This document shows positions 54,878 through 64,000 of a stretch of DNA of 64,000 bases, piece after piece. Numbering within the stretch: position 1 is the stretch's first letter; each line of letters opens with the position of its first letter. The stretch is taken from assembly GCA_902590395.1 (NCBI GenBank), contig CACIWQ010000005.1, forward strand, positions 1 to 64,000. Reading direction: 5' to 3'. Under the pieces are notes generated by a model. It made no database searches and had not been told where the DNA came from. It saw only the letters and a program-made list of their open reading frames with translations. Made by a program: the position numbers and the translations under genes. The stretch comes from an uncultured Pelagibacteraceae bacterium. GTDB lineage: Bacteria > Pseudomonadota > Alphaproteobacteria > Pelagibacterales > Pelagibacteraceae.

Positions 54878-56623
54878 TTAAGCACTTAATTGTTTGCTGT
54901 AAAGATTTTTATATATTGGAGAATTTTTCAGTAGATCATTATGAGTTCCGGTATCAACCATCTTTCCTTGGTTCATAACTATAATTTTGTTTGCTCTTAT
55001 AATAGTCGATAGTCTATGGGCTATAACTAAAGTAGTTTTATTTTTAGTTAGGTTCATGACAGCGTTTTGAACTATTTGCTCAGATTCTGCATCAAGTGAA
55101 GATGTAGCTTCATCCAAAAGTATAATTGGAGAATTTTTTAAAAATGCTCGAGCAATTGAAATTCTTTGTTTCTGTCCACCTGATATTTTGATACCGTTTT
55201 CACCGATAATAGTTTCGTATCCTTGCGGTAATTTTTCAATAAATTCGCTAGCAGCAGCAAAGTCACAAGCTTTTTTAATTTCTTCTTCCGTCGCGTTCAT
55301 ATTTGCATAGGCTATATTTGCACGAACAGTATCATCAAATAGTATTATATCTTGGCTAACTAACGACATACTTTTTCTCAAAGAATGAATCGATACATTA
55401 CTAATGTTTTGATCATCAATATAAACATTTCCTTTCATAGGATCATAAAATCTTGGTAGTAAATTTATAATTGTACTTTTGCCGGCACCACTGTGTCCCA
55501 CCAAAGCAGCAGTACTACCACCTTCAATAAAAAAATTAATGTTATTTATTGCTTGTGCAGTTGTATTTGGATAAGAAAAACTAACATCTTCAAATTTTAT
55601 ATTACCCTTAGCAATATTAAGTTGCGGCGCAGAATTGATTTCTTTTATGGCTGGTTTAGTGTCCATAACATTAAAAACTCTTTCAGCTCCTGTTGCGCCT
55701 TGATAAAAGAGCATATTAATAGTGGCCAAAGATCTTATTGGTTGGTAGGCCAGCATCATAGCAGTTAAAAAAGAGAAAAAGTTGTTTATTTGCATTTCTC
55801 CACTAGAAATCATAAATCCTGAATAATAAATAAATCCTGCAATCATTATACCTGTCAAAATTTCCATTATAGGAGTAGCTCTAATTAAAATGAATCCAAT
55901 TTTATTTTGAATATTCATTCTTGAATTTATTTTTTCTTCCGATCTACCATATTCAAAATTTTCTTGTTGGTAAATTTTTATCATTCTTGTTCCTTTTATC
56001 ATTTCAGATAAATAGGTTGTTAAGTTACCTTCAATTTTTGCGCTTTGAGAAACAGCTTTACCAATTCTTTTTCCTAAAGATTTTGCCACAAATGCAGCTA
56101 GGGGCATCATGATTAATGCAAATAATGCAAGCTTCCAATTTTGATAAAACATTAGAGCAACCAAAACAATCAAAGTTAATGTGTCTTTCATAAGATTTAA
56201 TATACCAGCACTAACTAACTGACCGACCTGGCCTACGTCGTAAAAAAAGTGCGCAATATATTTTCCTGAATGTTTTGACTCTATAGTGTTTATGTCTGAT
56301 TTTAGTATACAGGCTGAAAGTTGCACTTGTAAGGTTTTTATAATTTCGTTGCTTATTTTAATCATAATAGTTCTTGCAGCAAATAAAGATAAGCCCTTTA
56401 CGCTGAAAGCAATTATGATAGCTATTGGTATTAGGAGCATCATAGCCGTGTCTTGCTCTAAAAATATTTTTTTTACAGCTGGATCTAATAGCCAAGCTAT
56501 TGCTGCCGTACCTCCGGCAACTGCAAAAGATAAAATAAGTGCAAGTATTAATTTTTTGAAATGTTTTTTTACATAAAAACTATACAATCTTAATAAAACT
56601 TTTTTTAAAGTGGGAAATTTCAT
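54878..56623 (-). CDS. msbA: Lipid A export ABC transporter, permease-ATPase (MsbA-like)
   Basis: Half-size ABC exporter of 581 residues that flips lipid A-core or other lipids. It has six transmembrane helices in the N-terminal half and an ATPase domain with Walker A LVGHSGAGKSTIINLLPRF, signature ISGGQKQRISIARAF and Walker B PIILLDEATSSLD. Position with lpxL, lpxK and waaA points to lipid A transport. It overlaps ubiA by 4 bases. Confidence 0.9.
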   Translation of the reverse strand: MKFPTLKKVLLRLYSFYVKKHFKKLILALILSFAVAGGTAAIAWLLDPAVKKIFLEQDTAMMLLIPIAIIIAFSVKGLSLFAARTIMIKISNEIIKTLQVQLSACILKSDINTIESKHSGKYIAHFFYDVGQVGQLVSAGILNLMKDTLTLIVLVALMFYQNWKLALFALIMMPLAAFVAKSLGKRIGKAVSQSAKIEGNLTTYLSEMIKGTRMIKIYQQENFEYGRSEEKINSRMNIQNKIGFILIRATPIMEILTGIMIAGFIYYSGFMISSGEMQINNFFSFLTAMMLAYQPIRSLATINMLFYQGATGAERVFNVMDTKPAIKEINSAPQLNIAKGNIKFEDVSFSYPNTTAQAINNINFFIEGGSTAALVGHSGAGKSTIINLLPRFYDPMKGNVYIDDQNISNVSIHSLRKSMSLVSQDIILFDDTVRANIAYANMNATEEEIKKACDFAAASEFIEKLPQGYETIIGENGIKISGGQKQRISIARAFLKNSPIILLDEATSSLDAESEQIVQNAVMNLTKNKTTLVIAHRLSTIIRANKIIVMNQGKMVDTGTHNDLLKNSPIYKNLYSKQLSA

Positions 56624-57486
56624 AAAATATTAAATGATGATATAAGTATAAATACCAAAGCTCCTGTTAGATTATTATTTTTAAAAGTATCCAAACATGA
56701 TTTTGGATTATTAATATTAAATTTTTTCATTTGATATAAGAAAGATATAAACAAGGGTATTGTAAACAGCAAAAGATAATTGTTTATTTTCATTATTAAA
56801 AACATTAAAAAAATAAGTAAGAAACATAAGCTATAACAGGTTCCAACAAATACTTTTACATTATTTTTAAATTTAATCGAAGTTGATTTAATTCCAATAA
56901 TTTCATCATCATCTATGTCTTGAAGTCCATAGATCGTGTCATAGCCGAGTGTCCAAAATATGGCCGCCGCATATAGAATTAGAGGTTCAATTGATATGTT
57001 ATTTGTAATTGAGGTCCATCCTATTATTATTCCCCAATTAAAGGTTAATCCTAAAAAAAGCTGTGGCCAATATGTGATTCTCTTCATAAAAGGATAAGCG
57101 AATGCCAAAGGCATAGAACATATTCCTAAAATTATTGTTAAAGAGTTAAATTGCAAAAGTATTATTAACGCAATTAAGCAGAGAAAAATTATATAAATAA
57201 AAGCATTTATAACAGAAATTTTTCCTGCAGCTATTGGTCTTTGTTTGGTTCTAAAAACTTTTTTGTCTAAATCTTTATCGACAATATCATTAAATATACA
57301 GCCGGCACTTCGCATTAGCACCGATCCTAAAAAAAAATATAATATATGTTTAAAATATATATTAGCATCAGTGTTAAAATAATATCCAAGAGAAAGTCCC
57401 CACGCGCAAGGCCAAAATAAAAGTAAAAAACCTATAGGTTTGTTTAATCTTGTTAATTGAATAAATATATGGAATTTTTCCATCAA
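56620..57486 (-). CDS. ubiA: 4-hydroxybenzoate polyprenyltransferase
   Basis: Membrane prenyltransferase that attaches the isoprenoid tail to 4-hydroxybenzoate in ubiquinone synthesis. The two Mg-binding aspartate motifs are NDIVDKDLDKKVFRTKQRPI and YDTIYGLQDIDDDEIIGIKS. Eight or nine hydrophobic helices are spread over 288 residues. It overlaps msbA and the quinone oxidoreductase gene by 4 bases on either side. Confidence 0.94.
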   Translation of the reverse strand: MMEKFHIFIQLTRLNKPIGFLLLFWPCAWGLSLGYYFNTDANIYFKHILYFFLGSVLMRSAGCIFNDIVDKDLDKKVFRTKQRPIAAGKISVINAFIYIIFLCLIALIILLQFNSLTIILGICSMPLAFAYPFMKRITYWPQLFLGLTFNWGIIIGWTSITNNISIEPLILYAAAIFWTLGYDTIYGLQDIDDDEIIGIKSTSIKFKNNVKVFVGTCYSLCFLLIFLMFLIMKINNYLLLFTIPLFISFLYQMKKFNINNPKSCLDTFKNNNLTGALVFILISSFNIL

Positions 57487-58457
57487 GGAGTAATAATTGC
57501 AGGACCCAATATTTTTCTTGCTTCAAAATCTTTATGAGCCTGCACAACATCTTCTAATTTGTATTTTTTAAAAATTTTTACTTTTATTTGCCCTGACATT
57601 ATTTTTTTAAACAATTTTTCTGAACCTTCTGATATTTCATTCTTTGTTGCTAAATACTGTCCCATCGAAGGTCTTGTAAAATAAAGACCTTTTGGTTGTA
57701 TCATTTTTGCTACATCAATATTTAAAACTGGACCAGATGCATTACCGAAAGATACCATCATTCCTCTTGTTTTGAGACATTCAATCGAACCATTAAAAGT
57801 ATTTTTTCCTACACCATCATAAACAACAGGAACACCTTTCCCTTTTGTTATTTCTAAAACTTTTTCAGCAAAGTTATCTTTAGAATAATTGATTACAAAA
57901 TCACATCCATTTTTTTTGGCTATAGCAATCTTGTCATCTGAACCAACAGTTCCTATTACTTTACATCCTAAACTTTTTGCCCATTGGCAAAAAATTTGTC
58001 CAACACCGCCAGCTGCGGCATGAAACAAGATAGTTTCATTTGAAGAAACAGGATAAGTTTTGTGAAGTAAATAAAAAGTAGTCAGACCTTTGGTCATTAG
58101 CGTAGCCGCAACTTCAAAATCAATTTCTTTTGGCATTTTAACCAGATTATTTGTTGGATAGTTTCTTTCAGAGGAGTAAGATCCAAGAGGTGCTCCGGCG
58201 TAACAAACTCTATCTCCAATAGTAAAGTCTTTAACTTGCGATCCAATTTCTTTTATTACACCTGAGGCTTCAGCGCCTATTCCAGACGGTAATTGAAGTG
58301 GATATAAACCTGAACGGTGGTAAGTGTCTATATAATTAAGTCCAATGGCTTTGTGTTCAATTAAAACTTCTTGAGGACCGGGTTTTTCAAGTTTAATATT
58401 TTTAATATGTAAAACTTCTGGCCCGCCTGTTTTTTCTATTTTAACGACTCGTGTCAT
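57483..58457 (-). CDS. Quinone oxidoreductase, zinc-independent MDR family
   Basis: NADPH-dependent medium-chain reductase resembling QorA. The nucleotide motif is AAAGGVGQIFCQWAKSLG, and the N-terminal domain has YIDTYHRSGLYPLQLPSGIG with EASGVIKEIG, diagnostic of the quinone oxidoreductase type. It lacks the structural and catalytic zinc cysteines. Length 324. It overlaps ubiA and pirin by 4 bases each. The physiological electron acceptor is unknown. Confidence 0.88.
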   Translation of the reverse strand: MTRVVKIEKTGGPEVLHIKNIKLEKPGPQEVLIEHKAIGLNYIDTYHRSGLYPLQLPSGIGAEASGVIKEIGSQVKDFTIGDRVCYAGAPLGSYSSERNYPTNNLVKMPKEIDFEVAATLMTKGLTTFYLLHKTYPVSSNETILFHAAAGGVGQIFCQWAKSLGCKVIGTVGSDDKIAIAKKNGCDFVINYSKDNFAEKVLEITKGKGVPVVYDGVGKNTFNGSIECLKTRGMMVSFGNASGPVLNIDVAKMIQPKGLYFTRPSMGQYLATKNEISEGSEKLFKKIMSGQIKVKIFKKYKLEDVVQAHKDFEARKILGPAIITP

Positions 58458-59308
58458 TTTTGTACAAACTTTCCAGTTTGGTAATCTTCAACTGCTTTTA
58501 AAATTTCCTGTTTTGTATTCATAACAAAAGGTCCTCCTCTAGCAATAGGTTCTCCAATTGGTTTTCCAGATATTAATAAAAATTTCGACTTAGTTATACC
58601 CTTAACTTTCAATTTTTGGCCTTTAGTGAGTAGAATTAAAGTAGAGTCTTCAACTTTTTTATGATTTTTGTCTCCTATTTTAATTTTACCCTCGATCAAA
58701 TAAATAAAAGAATTATGTGTTGTGGGAAGATCAAAATTAAATTTTTTATCTTTTTTAAGCTGAATATCAAAATATATCGGTTCGACATTATGCCCTTTAA
58801 CGGGACCTTCAGTATCACCAAATTTTCCAGCAATAATCTTTATTTTTTTTTCTAAATCTTTATGTATCTGCATTTGTTTAGAGTCTATATAAATATATTC
58901 AGGTTTATTCATTTTTAATTTTGCGGGCATATTTATCCATAATTGGAATCCATGTAGTTTTCCTTCTGACATAGCGGGCATCTCTGAATGAATAATACCA
59001 CCGCCTGTTTTCATCCACTGTACATCGCCTGCAGACATTCTACCTTTTGCGCCTGTGCTATCTTCATGTTCAAATTCTCCATTAAGCATGTAAGTTACGG
59101 TTTCAATTCCTCTATGTGGATGTGGAGGGAACCCTCCTATATAATCATCTTTATTTTCAGATCCAAATTCATCTAACATTAAAAAAGGATCAAAATAATT
59201 CGGTTCGATACCAATGCTTCTTTTTAATTTAACACCAGCTCCATCAGAAGCAAGCGTAGGATCTACGATCTTACTTACTTCAATATTTTTCATTTCAAAT
59301 AATTTCAA
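58454..59308 (-). CDS. Pirin family protein
   Basis: Bicupin protein of 284 residues. The metal-binding cupin motif is PPHPHRGIETVTYMLNGEFE with EHEDSTG and a later GGGIIHSEMPAM. Together they give the His/His/His/Glu set of pirins, some of which oxidise flavonoids or act as regulators. The C-terminal half carries GGPFVMNTKQEILKAVEDY. It overlaps the HAD gene by 14 bases. Substrate unknown. Confidence 0.9.
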   Translation of the reverse strand: MKLFEMKNIEVSKIVDPTLASDGAGVKLKRSIGIEPNYFDPFLMLDEFGSENKDDYIGGFPPHPHRGIETVTYMLNGEFEHEDSTGAKGRMSAGDVQWMKTGGGIIHSEMPAMSEGKLHGFQLWINMPAKLKMNKPEYIYIDSKQMQIHKDLEKKIKIIAGKFGDTEGPVKGHNVEPIYFDIQLKKDKKFNFDLPTTHNSFIYLIEGKIKIGDKNHKKVEDSTLILLTKGQKLKVKGITKSKFLLISGKPIGEPIARGGPFVMNTKQEILKAVEDYQTGKFVQK

Positions 59309-59963
59309 TTAGTTCTTTTAAATTATTAATTACAAACTTTGGTTTATAACTTAATTTATCAAAAACTTTATTAAGGCGATTAACCCACACGGCGTTATAT
59401 CCAAAAATTCCTCCACCAGACACATCCCAGGTATTAGAGCTCATAAAACATATATTTTCAGGTCTACAATTATATTTTTTAATTGGTATTTCGTATACCT
59501 TTGAATCGGGTTTATAAATTCCAACAGATTCAACAGAAAAAATATCATCAAAATAGTTTTGAATATTATTACTCTCAACTAATTCTTTCAAAAGATGTGG
59601 AGTTCCATTAGACAAAATAGCTATTTTGACTTTTTTATCTTTAAGACTTTTTAAACATTCTGTAACTTCAGAGTAGGGGCTAAGTTTTTTATATAAATCC
59701 AACAATTCATTTCTCATTTCCTTTTTTATTTTAAAAGTTTCCATTGTATGATCCAAGGAGTCCTCTGTAATTTCCCAAAAGTTTTTATGCTTTTTCATAA
59801 GGCTTCTTAACCAGGTATACTCAAGTTGGGTCGTTCTCCAGGCATTCGCAAAACCTTCCCATTTGCTTCCAAGCTTTTCCTTGCATTTGGCAGCAGCAGA
59901 ATTTACATCAAATAAAGTTCCGTAGGCATCAAATACACAAGCTTTAATATTTTCTATCTTCAT
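59295..59963 (-). CDS. Haloacid dehalogenase type II-like HAD hydrolase
   Basis: A 222-residue HAD protein close to L-2-haloacid dehalogenases. Motif I is FDAYGTLFDVNSAA, motif II is ILSNGTPHLLKELV, the catalytic-lysine segment is VGIYKPDSKVYEI, and motif IV is CFMSSNTWDVSGGGIFGYNA. The WxxxQLEYTWLRSLM stretch (here RTTQLEYTWLRSLM) is typical of the type II dehalogenases. Real substrate may be a phosphate or haloacid. It overlaps the MBL-fold gene by 4 bases. Confidence 0.88.
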   Translation of the reverse strand: MKIENIKACVFDAYGTLFDVNSAAAKCKEKLGSKWEGFANAWRTTQLEYTWLRSLMKKHKNFWEITEDSLDHTMETFKIKKEMRNELLDLYKKLSPYSEVTECLKSLKDKKVKIAILSNGTPHLLKELVESNNIQNYFDDIFSVESVGIYKPDSKVYEIPIKKYNCRPENICFMSSNTWDVSGGGIFGYNAVWVNRLNKVFDKLSYKPKFVINNLKELIEII

Positions 59964-61030
59964 AATAAATTTTCCAATTTTTGAACCTCTCCAATTTTAA
60001 ATATGATAGCATCGTCTTTGTGATAACCATACATGTTGGTTGCATTTTTAAATCTTACCGGTGGTTCAAAGGGATCTTCAAGAGAAAGCACTACGGTCCC
60101 CCAGTGCATTCCCAAAAGTTTTTTGCTTTTTAAATCTTGCCCAATATTTAATGCTTCTTCAGGATTTGTATGAAAAATAGATTTATCTTTTCTTGGGGCC
60201 ATGGGGTAAAAATTATAGGCTCCTATATTAATAAAAGTTAAATCAATAGGACCATATTTTTCACCAAGTTTTTTATAAATATTTCCATAACCTGTATCAC
60301 AAGCAAAAAATATTTTTTTATTTTTATACTCTATTAAAAAACTTCCCCACAAAGTTTTGTCCGTATCAGTTAATGTTCTTTTCGACCAATGAACGGCAGG
60401 AACAAATGTAATTTTTAAATCATTAATTACTACCTGGTCATACCAATCCATTTCTTTTACTTTTTTAAATTTGTTTTTAGTAAAATATCTTCCAAGTTTA
60501 AGAGGGGTTAGGACATTTGCTTTTTTATAGGGAAATTTTTTTATTGTTCTATAATCTAAATGATCATAATGATTGTGGGTTAATAAAAACAAATTTATTT
60601 CTGGTATTTCTTTTAGATCGATAGCAGGATCAACATATCTTTTTGGTCCGAAAATTAATGGGCCCATATTTTTTGAAAAAACAGGATCAGTAATTATTGT
60701 AGTATTTCCAAGCTTAATTAAAAATGTTGCATGTCCAATCCAGGCAACATAATCATCATTTTTATATTTGTTTAGATTTTTTAACACTTCTTTTTTATCT
60801 ACAACATGGTCAGGAGGAATATTTATTTTAATTTTTTTCTTTTCTTCATTCCATTTTGACATATCCCATTTAAAATTAGGATCCCTTAGCGGGCTTCCTT
60901 CAGGATTTCTAAATGTTCCATCGGGTAAATGATGATAAGGTGTATCTTTCATATTTTTTGCAAAACCATTATAACTAAGATTAATGACTAAAATAATTAT
61001 TATTAACTTTAATTTATAAAAATTTTTCAT
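59960..61030 (-). CDS. MBL-fold metal-dependent hydrolase, exported
   Basis: Metallo-beta-lactamase-fold hydrolase of the UlaG / NAPE-PLD-like group. A signal peptide-like N-terminus KLIIIILVINLSYNGFAKN precedes the enzyme. The metal motif is LLTHNHYDHLDYRTI (HxHxDH). Further ligands are in VPAVHWSKRTLTD, FFACDTGYG and LGMHWGT. Start ATG 61030 is preferred over TTG 61039, and is preceded by GGAGGG. Length about 356. It faces rsmE with overlapping start codons in CATG. Substrate unknown. Confidence 0.82.
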   Translation of the reverse strand: MKNFYKLKLIIIILVINLSYNGFAKNMKDTPYHHLPDGTFRNPEGSPLRDPNFKWDMSKWNEEKKKIKINIPPDHVVDKKEVLKNLNKYKNDDYVAWIGHATFLIKLGNTTIITDPVFSKNMGPLIFGPKRYVDPAIDLKEIPEINLFLLTHNHYDHLDYRTIKKFPYKKANVLTPLKLGRYFTKNKFKKVKEMDWYDQVVINDLKITFVPAVHWSKRTLTDTDKTLWGSFLIEYKNKKIFFACDTGYGNIYKKLGEKYGPIDLTFINIGAYNFYPMAPRKDKSIFHTNPEEALNIGQDLKSKKLLGMHWGTVVLSLEDPFEPPVRFKNATNMYGYHKDDAIIFKIGEVQKLENLL

Positions 61031-61754
61031 GCCCTCCAAAATAAGACTTTATTTTCCAAAAGAATTAAAAGCAAATTTACTGTCCAGCCTTTCTACAGAA
61101 CAATCTCATTATATTAAGAATGTAATGAGGTTAAAGCCAGGTGACACAATTTCGCTATTTAATTCAGTCAACGGTGAGTGGAGCGCAAAAATTACTAATC
61201 ACAATAAAGAAAACACTGAGTTTAAAGTTGAAAAGTTAATTAAACATAAGAAATTGGAGAATGACCTATGGTTGGCTTTTTCTCCAATTAAAAAAGGTCC
61301 TTTGGATATGATGATACAAAAAGCAACTGAATTAGGAATCCAAAAATTTATTCCTATATTATCAGAAAGAACAGTTGTTAGAGAAATTAATACCGAAAGA
61401 TTAAAAAAAATTATAGTTGAGGCAAGCGAACAATCTAATAGAATCTCCGTTCCAGAAATTAAAAACTTAGAACCTTTAAAAAATTTTTTAAACAAATTTT
61501 CAAATGAAGGATCTTTAATTTTTTGTGATATTAATTCTGATAAAAATGATTTAAAAAATATTTTATCAAAAAAAAAACAAGGACCGATTTGTATCCTTAT
61601 AGGACCCGAGGGTGATTTTTCAGAAAAAGAAAGACAATTAATAATTGAAAAAAAAGAAATTTTTTCTTTGTCTTTAGCAAACAATCTTCTAAGAGCGGAA
61701 ACAGCAGCGATTGCAGCTGTTACTATTGTAAATTATCACTTAAATTTTAATTAA
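61029..61754 (+). CDS. rsmE: 16S rRNA (uracil(1498)-N(3))-methyltransferase
   Basis: SPOUT-class methyltransferase acting on U1498 of 16S rRNA. Typical segments are the start SKIRLYFPKELKANLLS, MIQKATELGIQKFIPILSER, and the knotted SAM site LIGPEGDFSEKERQLI with LANNLLRAETAAIAAVTIV. The 241-residue length is normal. The ATG at 61029 overlaps the oppositely oriented MBL start, and no clear ribosome-binding site precedes it. Confidence 0.95.
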   Translation: MPSKIRLYFPKELKANLLSSLSTEQSHYIKNVMRLKPGDTISLFNSVNGEWSAKITNHNKENTEFKVEKLIKHKKLENDLWLAFSPIKKGPLDMMIQKATELGIQKFIPILSERTVVREINTERLKKIIVEASEQSNRISVPEIKNLEPLKNFLNKFSNEGSLIFCDINSDKNDLKNILSKKKQGPICILIGPEGDFSEKERQLIIEKKEIFSLSLANNLLRAETAAIAAVTIVNYHLNFN

Positions 61755-61905
61755 TTGAAAACTGCATCAAGTTGACACAGTTATTAATCAAAATGACTTA
61801 TGGTTTTTGTGGAAAAAAAAACCACATTAATTTTAGCAAGTTGTTTTAAAACACCAAAAGTTGTAAAAATATTATAAAGTATAAATTTATAGGAAAGGTA
61901 TTTAA

Positions 61906-62739
61906 GTGTTTGTAGCAATTATATTTGCGTTGATCATCGTAGGATCCATTATATTCCATTTTTGGAGTCCATGGTGGTGGACACCAGTAGCATCAAACTG
62001 GGGAAATATTGATGATACAATTATTTTAACTTTTTGGGTTACGGGCGCTGTGTTTGTTGCAGTTTGTTTATTCATGGCTTACTGCGTTTGGGCTTACCGT
62101 TATAGACCAGACAGAAAAGCAGAATATAAACCTGAAGATAAAAAATTAGAATTTAGATTGACCTGGTTAACAGCTCTTGGGGTAGTAGCTTTACTAGCTC
62201 CCGGATTAGTAGTTTGGAACAAATATATTACAGTTCCAGAAAATGCATTAAAAATAGAGGTGGTAGCTTACCAGTGGGGTTGGAATTATAGATTACCTGG
62301 AGATGATGGAATTTTAGGTAAAACAAGCGTTGGATTAATTAACGATGATAATCCTTATGGTTTAGATTCAAACGATCCAAACAGCAAAGACGATATTTTA
62401 GTTATGGATGCCGATCTGCATTTAAAAATAAATCAACCAGTAAAAATTGAACTTCGTTCTTTAGATGTGCTTCACAACTTTTACATTCCACAATTTCGTG
62501 CAAAGATGGATACTCTTCCCGGAATAATAACTTACTATTGGTTTACGCCCGAAAAAAAAGGAGAATATGAAATTCTTTGTGCAGAATATTGTGGCACAGG
62601 ACATTATGCAATGCGAGGATTTGTAAAAGTAGATGAAGAACAAGAATATTCAGACTGGCTAGCTAAACAAATTAGTTTTGAAAAAATGCTAGCAAAAAAT
62701 AAATTAGAAAAAAATTTGTTAATTGCAGAAAAAAATTAG
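61906..62739 (+). CDS. coxB: Cytochrome c oxidase subunit II
   Basis: Electron-entry subunit of the aa3-type oxidase. The 277-residue protein has three hydrophobic segments at residues of about 2-22, 38-62 and 82-102, then a periplasmic domain with AYQWGWNYRLPG and the CuA site: LHNFYIPQFRAKMD and CAEYCGTGHYAMRG. The start is GTG 61906, after GGAAAGG. There is no lipobox and no long signal peptide. A 151-base gap separates it from rsmE, with TTGACA at 61772 as a possible promoter. coxA follows after 10 bases. Confidence 0.95.
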   Translation: MFVAIIFALIIVGSIIFHFWSPWWWTPVASNWGNIDDTIILTFWVTGAVFVAVCLFMAYCVWAYRYRPDRKAEYKPEDKKLEFRLTWLTALGVVALLAPGLVVWNKYITVPENALKIEVVAYQWGWNYRLPGDDGILGKTSVGLINDDNPYGLDSNDPNSKDDILVMDADLHLKINQPVKIELRSLDVLHNFYIPQFRAKMDTLPGIITYYWFTPEKKGEYEILCAEYCGTGHYAMRGFVKVDEEQEYSDWLAKQISFEKMLAKNKLEKNLLIAEKN

Positions 62740-62749
62740 GAGAAAAATA

Positions 62750-64000
62750 ATGAACGATGAATATACAGATAATAAAATAGAAACCAAAGCAGCAGATTCT
62801 TCGTCCGGAAGTTATGCTCCTCCTGCTGAAAAAATTCCAGCACAAGAAGCTCCAGATCAAGAATTATATCATGCTAAAAGTTTTTGGACTAAATGGGTTT
62901 TTTGCCAGGATGCAAAAGTAATAGGTATTCAGTACGCTTTAACGGCAACAGCAATTGGTATGATAGGATTAATTTTGTCATGGGGAATGAGACTACAATT
63001 AGGATTTCCTGAAACTTTTTCTTTTCTTGGCCCGGCAACATATTATCAGTCAGTAACGATGCATGGTATGATCATGGTTATTTATCTTCTTACTGCATTG
63101 TTTTTAGGCGGTTTTGGTAATTATCTTATTCCACTTATGGTAGGCGCTAGAGACATGGTTTTTCCATATGTAAATATGGTTAGTTACTGGATGTTTCTTG
63201 TTGCAGTTTTAGTTTTAATTGCAAGTTTCTTTGTACCTGGAGGACCAACGGGAGCAGGTTGGACCTTATATCCTCCTCAAGCAATATTACCTGGAACGCC
63301 AGGATCTGAAATGGGAATAGTGCTTATGTTAGTCTCTTTATCATTGTTCGTTATTGGTTTTACAATGGGTGGATTAAATTACGTTATAACAATACTTCAG
63401 TCTAGAACTCGTGGCATGACTTTAATGCGTATGCCGTTAACTATTTGGGGTATATTCACAGCTACAGTTCTTGCACTTTTAGCTTTTCCCGCGCTTTTTG
63501 TAGCGTGCATAATGATGACGCTTGATAATTTATTAGGAACAAGTTTCTTTATGCCAGAAATTTTTACAATGGGAGAAAAATTGGATTATGCAGGCGGAAG
63601 TCCCATTTTGTTTCAGCACCTATTCTGGTTTTTTGGTCATCCAGAAGTTTATATAGTAGCTCTACCTGCATTTGGAATCGTATCTGATTTAATTTCAGTT
63701 CATGCAAGAAAAAATGTTTTTGGTTACAGAATGATGGTTTGGGCCATAGTAATTATTGGAGCTCTTAGCTTTATTGTTTGGGCTCACCATATGTATGTTA
63801 GTGGAATGAACCCATGGTTTGGTTTCTTTTTTGCGACAACCACATTAATTATTGCAGTCCCCACAGCAATTAAAGTTTATAATTGGGTATTAACTCTTTG
63901 GAGAGGAAATATCCATCTTACTATTCCAATGTTATTTTCTTTAGGTTTTATAGTAACTTTTGTTAATGGTGGAATTACAGGATTGTTTTTAGGAAATGTT
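62750..64000 (+). CDS. coxA: Cytochrome c oxidase subunit I (3' truncated by window edge)
   Basis: Haem-copper oxidase catalytic subunit. The start ATG 62750 is preceded by AGGAG. An N-terminal polar extension rich in Pro, Ala and Glu runs to about residue 40 before the first helix. Haem a ligand histidine is in SVTMHGMIMVIY. The CuB ligand and cross-linked tyrosine are in FGHPEVYI, and VWAHHMYVSGMNPWFGFFFA, then IAVPTAIKVYNW, supplies the two CuB histidines and the K-channel. It is thus A1-type. The frame is open to the window end (417 codons). Confidence 0.97.
   Translation, partial: MNDEYTDNKIETKAADSSSGSYAPPAEKIPAQEAPDQELYHAKSFWTKWVFCQDAKVIGIQYALTATAIGMIGLILSWGMRLQLGFPETFSFLGPATYYQSVTMHGMIMVIYLLTALFLGGFGNYLIPLMVGARDMVFPYVNMVSYWMFLVAVLVLIASFFVPGGPTGAGWTLYPPQAILPGTPGSEMGIVLMLVSLSLFVIGFTMGGLNYVITILQSRTRGMTLMRMPLTIWGIFTATVLALLAFPALFVACIMMTLDNLLGTSFFMPEIFTMGEKLDYAGGSPILFQHLFWFFGHPEVYIVALPAFGIVSDLISVHARKNVFGYRMMVWAIVIIGALSFIVWAHHMYVSGMNPWFGFFFATTTLIIAVPTAIKVYNWVLTLWRGNIHLTIPMLFSLGFIVTFVNGGITGLFLGNV

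Overview
The window is very AT-rich (about 30% GC by eye) and tightly packed. Stop and start codons overlap as TAATG or ATGA at many junctions, and most gaps are only a few bases. Gene content and order point to a streamlined marine alphaproteobacterium of the SAR11 (Pelagibacterales) type. The clues are a class I lysyl-tRNA synthetase, the bolA-J-domain-cobS-cobT block, murA-DUF2948-infA, HAD-IIA-ribF-ileS-lspA-lipoprotein, DUF2093 next to an M23 peptidase, short-form hisG with hisZ, and a tRNA-His lacking G-1. This placement is inference; no rRNA lies in the window.

Layout. 0-10 kb: end of lysK, pyrD, ccdA, a TauE/SafE permease, rpmB, a VUT/YhhQ transporter, cobT-cobS-J-domain, bolA, aroB-aroK. 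10-14 kb: two uncharacterised envelope-type ORFs, then def-fmt-truA. 14-22 kb (minus): a histone-deacetylase-like hydrolase, a membrane methyltransferase-like protein, dapE-dapD, a pyrimidine nucleotidase-like HAD, argB, and yidC-yidD-rnpA-rpmH. 22-26 kb: TVP38-like membrane protein, NAD epimerase, FAD oxidoreductase and DegT aminotransferase (probably surface-sugar chemistry), then tRNA-Thr. 26-29 kb: two small basic ORFs, dcd, murA, DUF2948, infA, tRNA-Phe. 29-32.5 kb: a small accessory block (GNAT, sugar O-methyltransferase, exported protein) and two tandem cold-shock genes. 32.7-35.8 kb: tRNA-His, hisS, hisZ, hisG.

35.8-39.6 kb is the most unusual part. It holds small uncharacterised genes, including a MORN-repeat protein, in modules. 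Diverged copies of the groEL 3' end plus its terminator separate the modules. Each module also has paired short direct repeats upstream, and one has a 40-bp tandem repeat. I read this as a groEL-3'-end integration or cassette hotspot. No recombinase gene is visible in the window.

39.6-64 kb: groEL-groES; HAD-ribF-ileS-lspA-lipoprotein-pgi; rsmD and purD; DUF2093 and M23; a minus-strand envelope operon (Cas4/RecB-like nuclease, lpxL, lpxK, waaA, msbA) running on from ubiA, a quinone oxidoreductase, pirin, a dehalogenase-like HAD and a metallo-beta-lactamase-fold protein; divergent rsmE; then coxB and the start of coxA, cut by the window end. Most of the window is core housekeeping. The accessory signals sit at 22.5-25.8, 29-32.7 and 35.8-39.6 kb.
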